A stretch of 64,000 bases of DNA. Origin: Vanilla planifolia. Taxonomy: Eukaryota > Streptophyta > Magnoliopsida > Asparagales > Orchidaceae. Both the position numbers and the translations under genes were made by a program. Positions within the stretch are counted from its first letter, which is position 1. Every line of letters begins with the position of its first letter. Location of the stretch: positions 832,983 to 896,982 of the forward strand of contig JAIUJO010000157.1 in the NCBI GenBank assembly GCA_023846275.1, written 5' to 3'. Shown here piece after piece: positions 63,001 to 64,000 of the stretch. The notes beneath the pieces are model-generated. The model saw only the letters and a list, made by a program, of their open reading frames with translations, was not told the origin of the DNA and ran no database searches.

Positions 63001-64000
63001 ACTTATAGGTTTTTATTAGTAGAGCATGAGGATTACTTATTGAACTTGGTTCATTACCCCCATATATTATCTATATATGTAGGGGCTCAATAGTTTATAT
63101 AGAATTAGAGTTGTTATCATAATAAATAGCTCATTTGTCATATTCTAGTCTTGTCTTATTTTCAATCTAATTTATTCTCAATTTTTATATCTTTTTTATT
63201 AAAATTTAAATTGTTTAAGATATATTTTAATTGACTTTGGAATGTATAGGACAAATTATTTTGTTGTAGTTCTTATAATTTTCCTTTTTGTGCTAGTCGT
63301 GTTTTGGATCTTGTGCCTACTTATGGACATTGTGAAATATATGGACTTAAATATTTGTAGGTTAGTGTTTGCTTTAGTAACTTGCGCATGCCAATTTACA
63401 TAGTTGATTACGTAGTCTAGATTGAAATAGTTTTTGGCCATTACAAATGGTCAATTAGAGCAAATATTGACACATTTTTGGTAGCATAATACAAAATCAA
63501 TAATCAAATTAGAGGATTTGGAATCCATCCATGAATATCATGCAAAAATGGAAAAAAGGTGGCTAGTCAAATGCATAAAGAGGTACATAGGCTTAATTGC
63601 ACCAAAGAAAAAGAAATTCCTATAAAACTAAGTAGTGACGTAGTCAATGTCATATACTTTGTAAGAATATCCTAGGTTAGCGTAGTCTAGGAAAGATTTA
63701 GGATAATCTTCAGTTGATTAATCCTAGTCTCACTAATGATGTGAGAATTAACTTATATGAATTATTTTAAGTGCATCAAATTAGATTTGTATTGATCTCA
63801 CCAAACTAATTAAGTATATTATCTTCCCTTGTTATAATTGGTCATGACTTATAGTGCTACCTTAAGAGATCCTATGGACACAAAACAAGTCAAAGGAGTC
63901 TTAAAATGAGGTTGGCTAGCTATGGTTGAGACACCCTATGCTTAGCTTGTTTCATAGATGGAGCCATTCTTAATGGCTTTCATGTGGTTTAAATCATGAG
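60051..64000. other. Intergenic DNA, possible unrecognised old retroelement remains
   Basis: Composition becomes more balanced, with G-richer segments at 60720-60930, 61060-61240, 61860-61970, 62300-62780 and 63000-63110. No reverse transcriptase, integrase or gag motif could be read in any frame, and no segment pairs with another in the window. At 63057-63085 a CCCCCATATAT / TATATGTAGGGG imperfect inverted repeat is present. The frame at 63256-63441 (minus) has no domain. Confidence 0.35.

Noticed and set aside
63000..63110. LTR-like end with an imperfect CCCCCATATAT / TATATGTAGGGG inverted repeat
   Set aside because: No partner LTR, primer-binding site or coding remnant is visible in the window; the stem is imperfect.
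1..64000. Organellar or microbial origin suggested by extreme AT content
   Set aside because: No organellar genes, rRNA or tRNA; no operons or ribosome binding sites; plant-type copia and gypsy relics and long satellites fit plant nuclear DNA.

Overview
The window looks like gene-poor heterochromatin from a plant nuclear genome. It is very AT-rich, has no intact protein-coding gene, no rRNA or tRNA gene and no CRISPR array, and its only recognisable proteins are relics of plant-type Ty1/copia (UBN2-type gag) and Ty3/gypsy (integrase) LTR retrotransposons. The species cannot be told from the sequence.

Layout. About 36 kb is one head-to-tail satellite with a monomer of roughly 400-420 bp, strongly diverged between copies and always in the same orientation (T-rich on +). 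It occupies 1-9827, 15684-24480, 28092-31045 and 34668 to about 47270. Three retroelement blocks interrupt it. Copia relic I (9828-15683) and copia relic II (24481-28091) both have LTRs of about 2.2 kb, a decayed gag, a trace of the pre-protease zinc knuckle, and no pol. A Ty3/gypsy relic on the minus strand (31046-34667) keeps one 2.03-kb LTR, the end of pol (integrase) and a 0.39-kb piece of the other LTR.

Higher-order structure. Relics I and II sit at the same phase of the monomer, have matching flanks on both sides and share the same internal structure. They therefore look like parts of one duplicated segment (about 9.2-18.1 kb matching about 23.6-30.5 kb) rather than two insertions. A third copy of the right-hand part lies at about 37.6-41.8 kb (constant offset about 21.9 kb) without a retroelement. 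A shorter pair, about 37.25-37.62 and 42.2-42.58 kb, repeats with a spacing of about 4.96 kb. The array thus has three levels: short motifs in a 410-bp monomer, and multi-monomer segments carrying a fossil transposon.

From about 47.3 kb to the end the satellite stops. This part is AT-rich, mostly unrecognisable intergenic DNA with one coding-like minus-strand relic (53584-53751), a degenerate minisatellite (57.29-57.63 kb) and an A-rich stretch (58.4-60.05 kb) with strand skew opposite to the satellite. Relative ages can be inferred: satellite oldest, then the copia relic, then segmental duplication of both, then the gypsy insertion, whose two LTR parts are still visibly alike.
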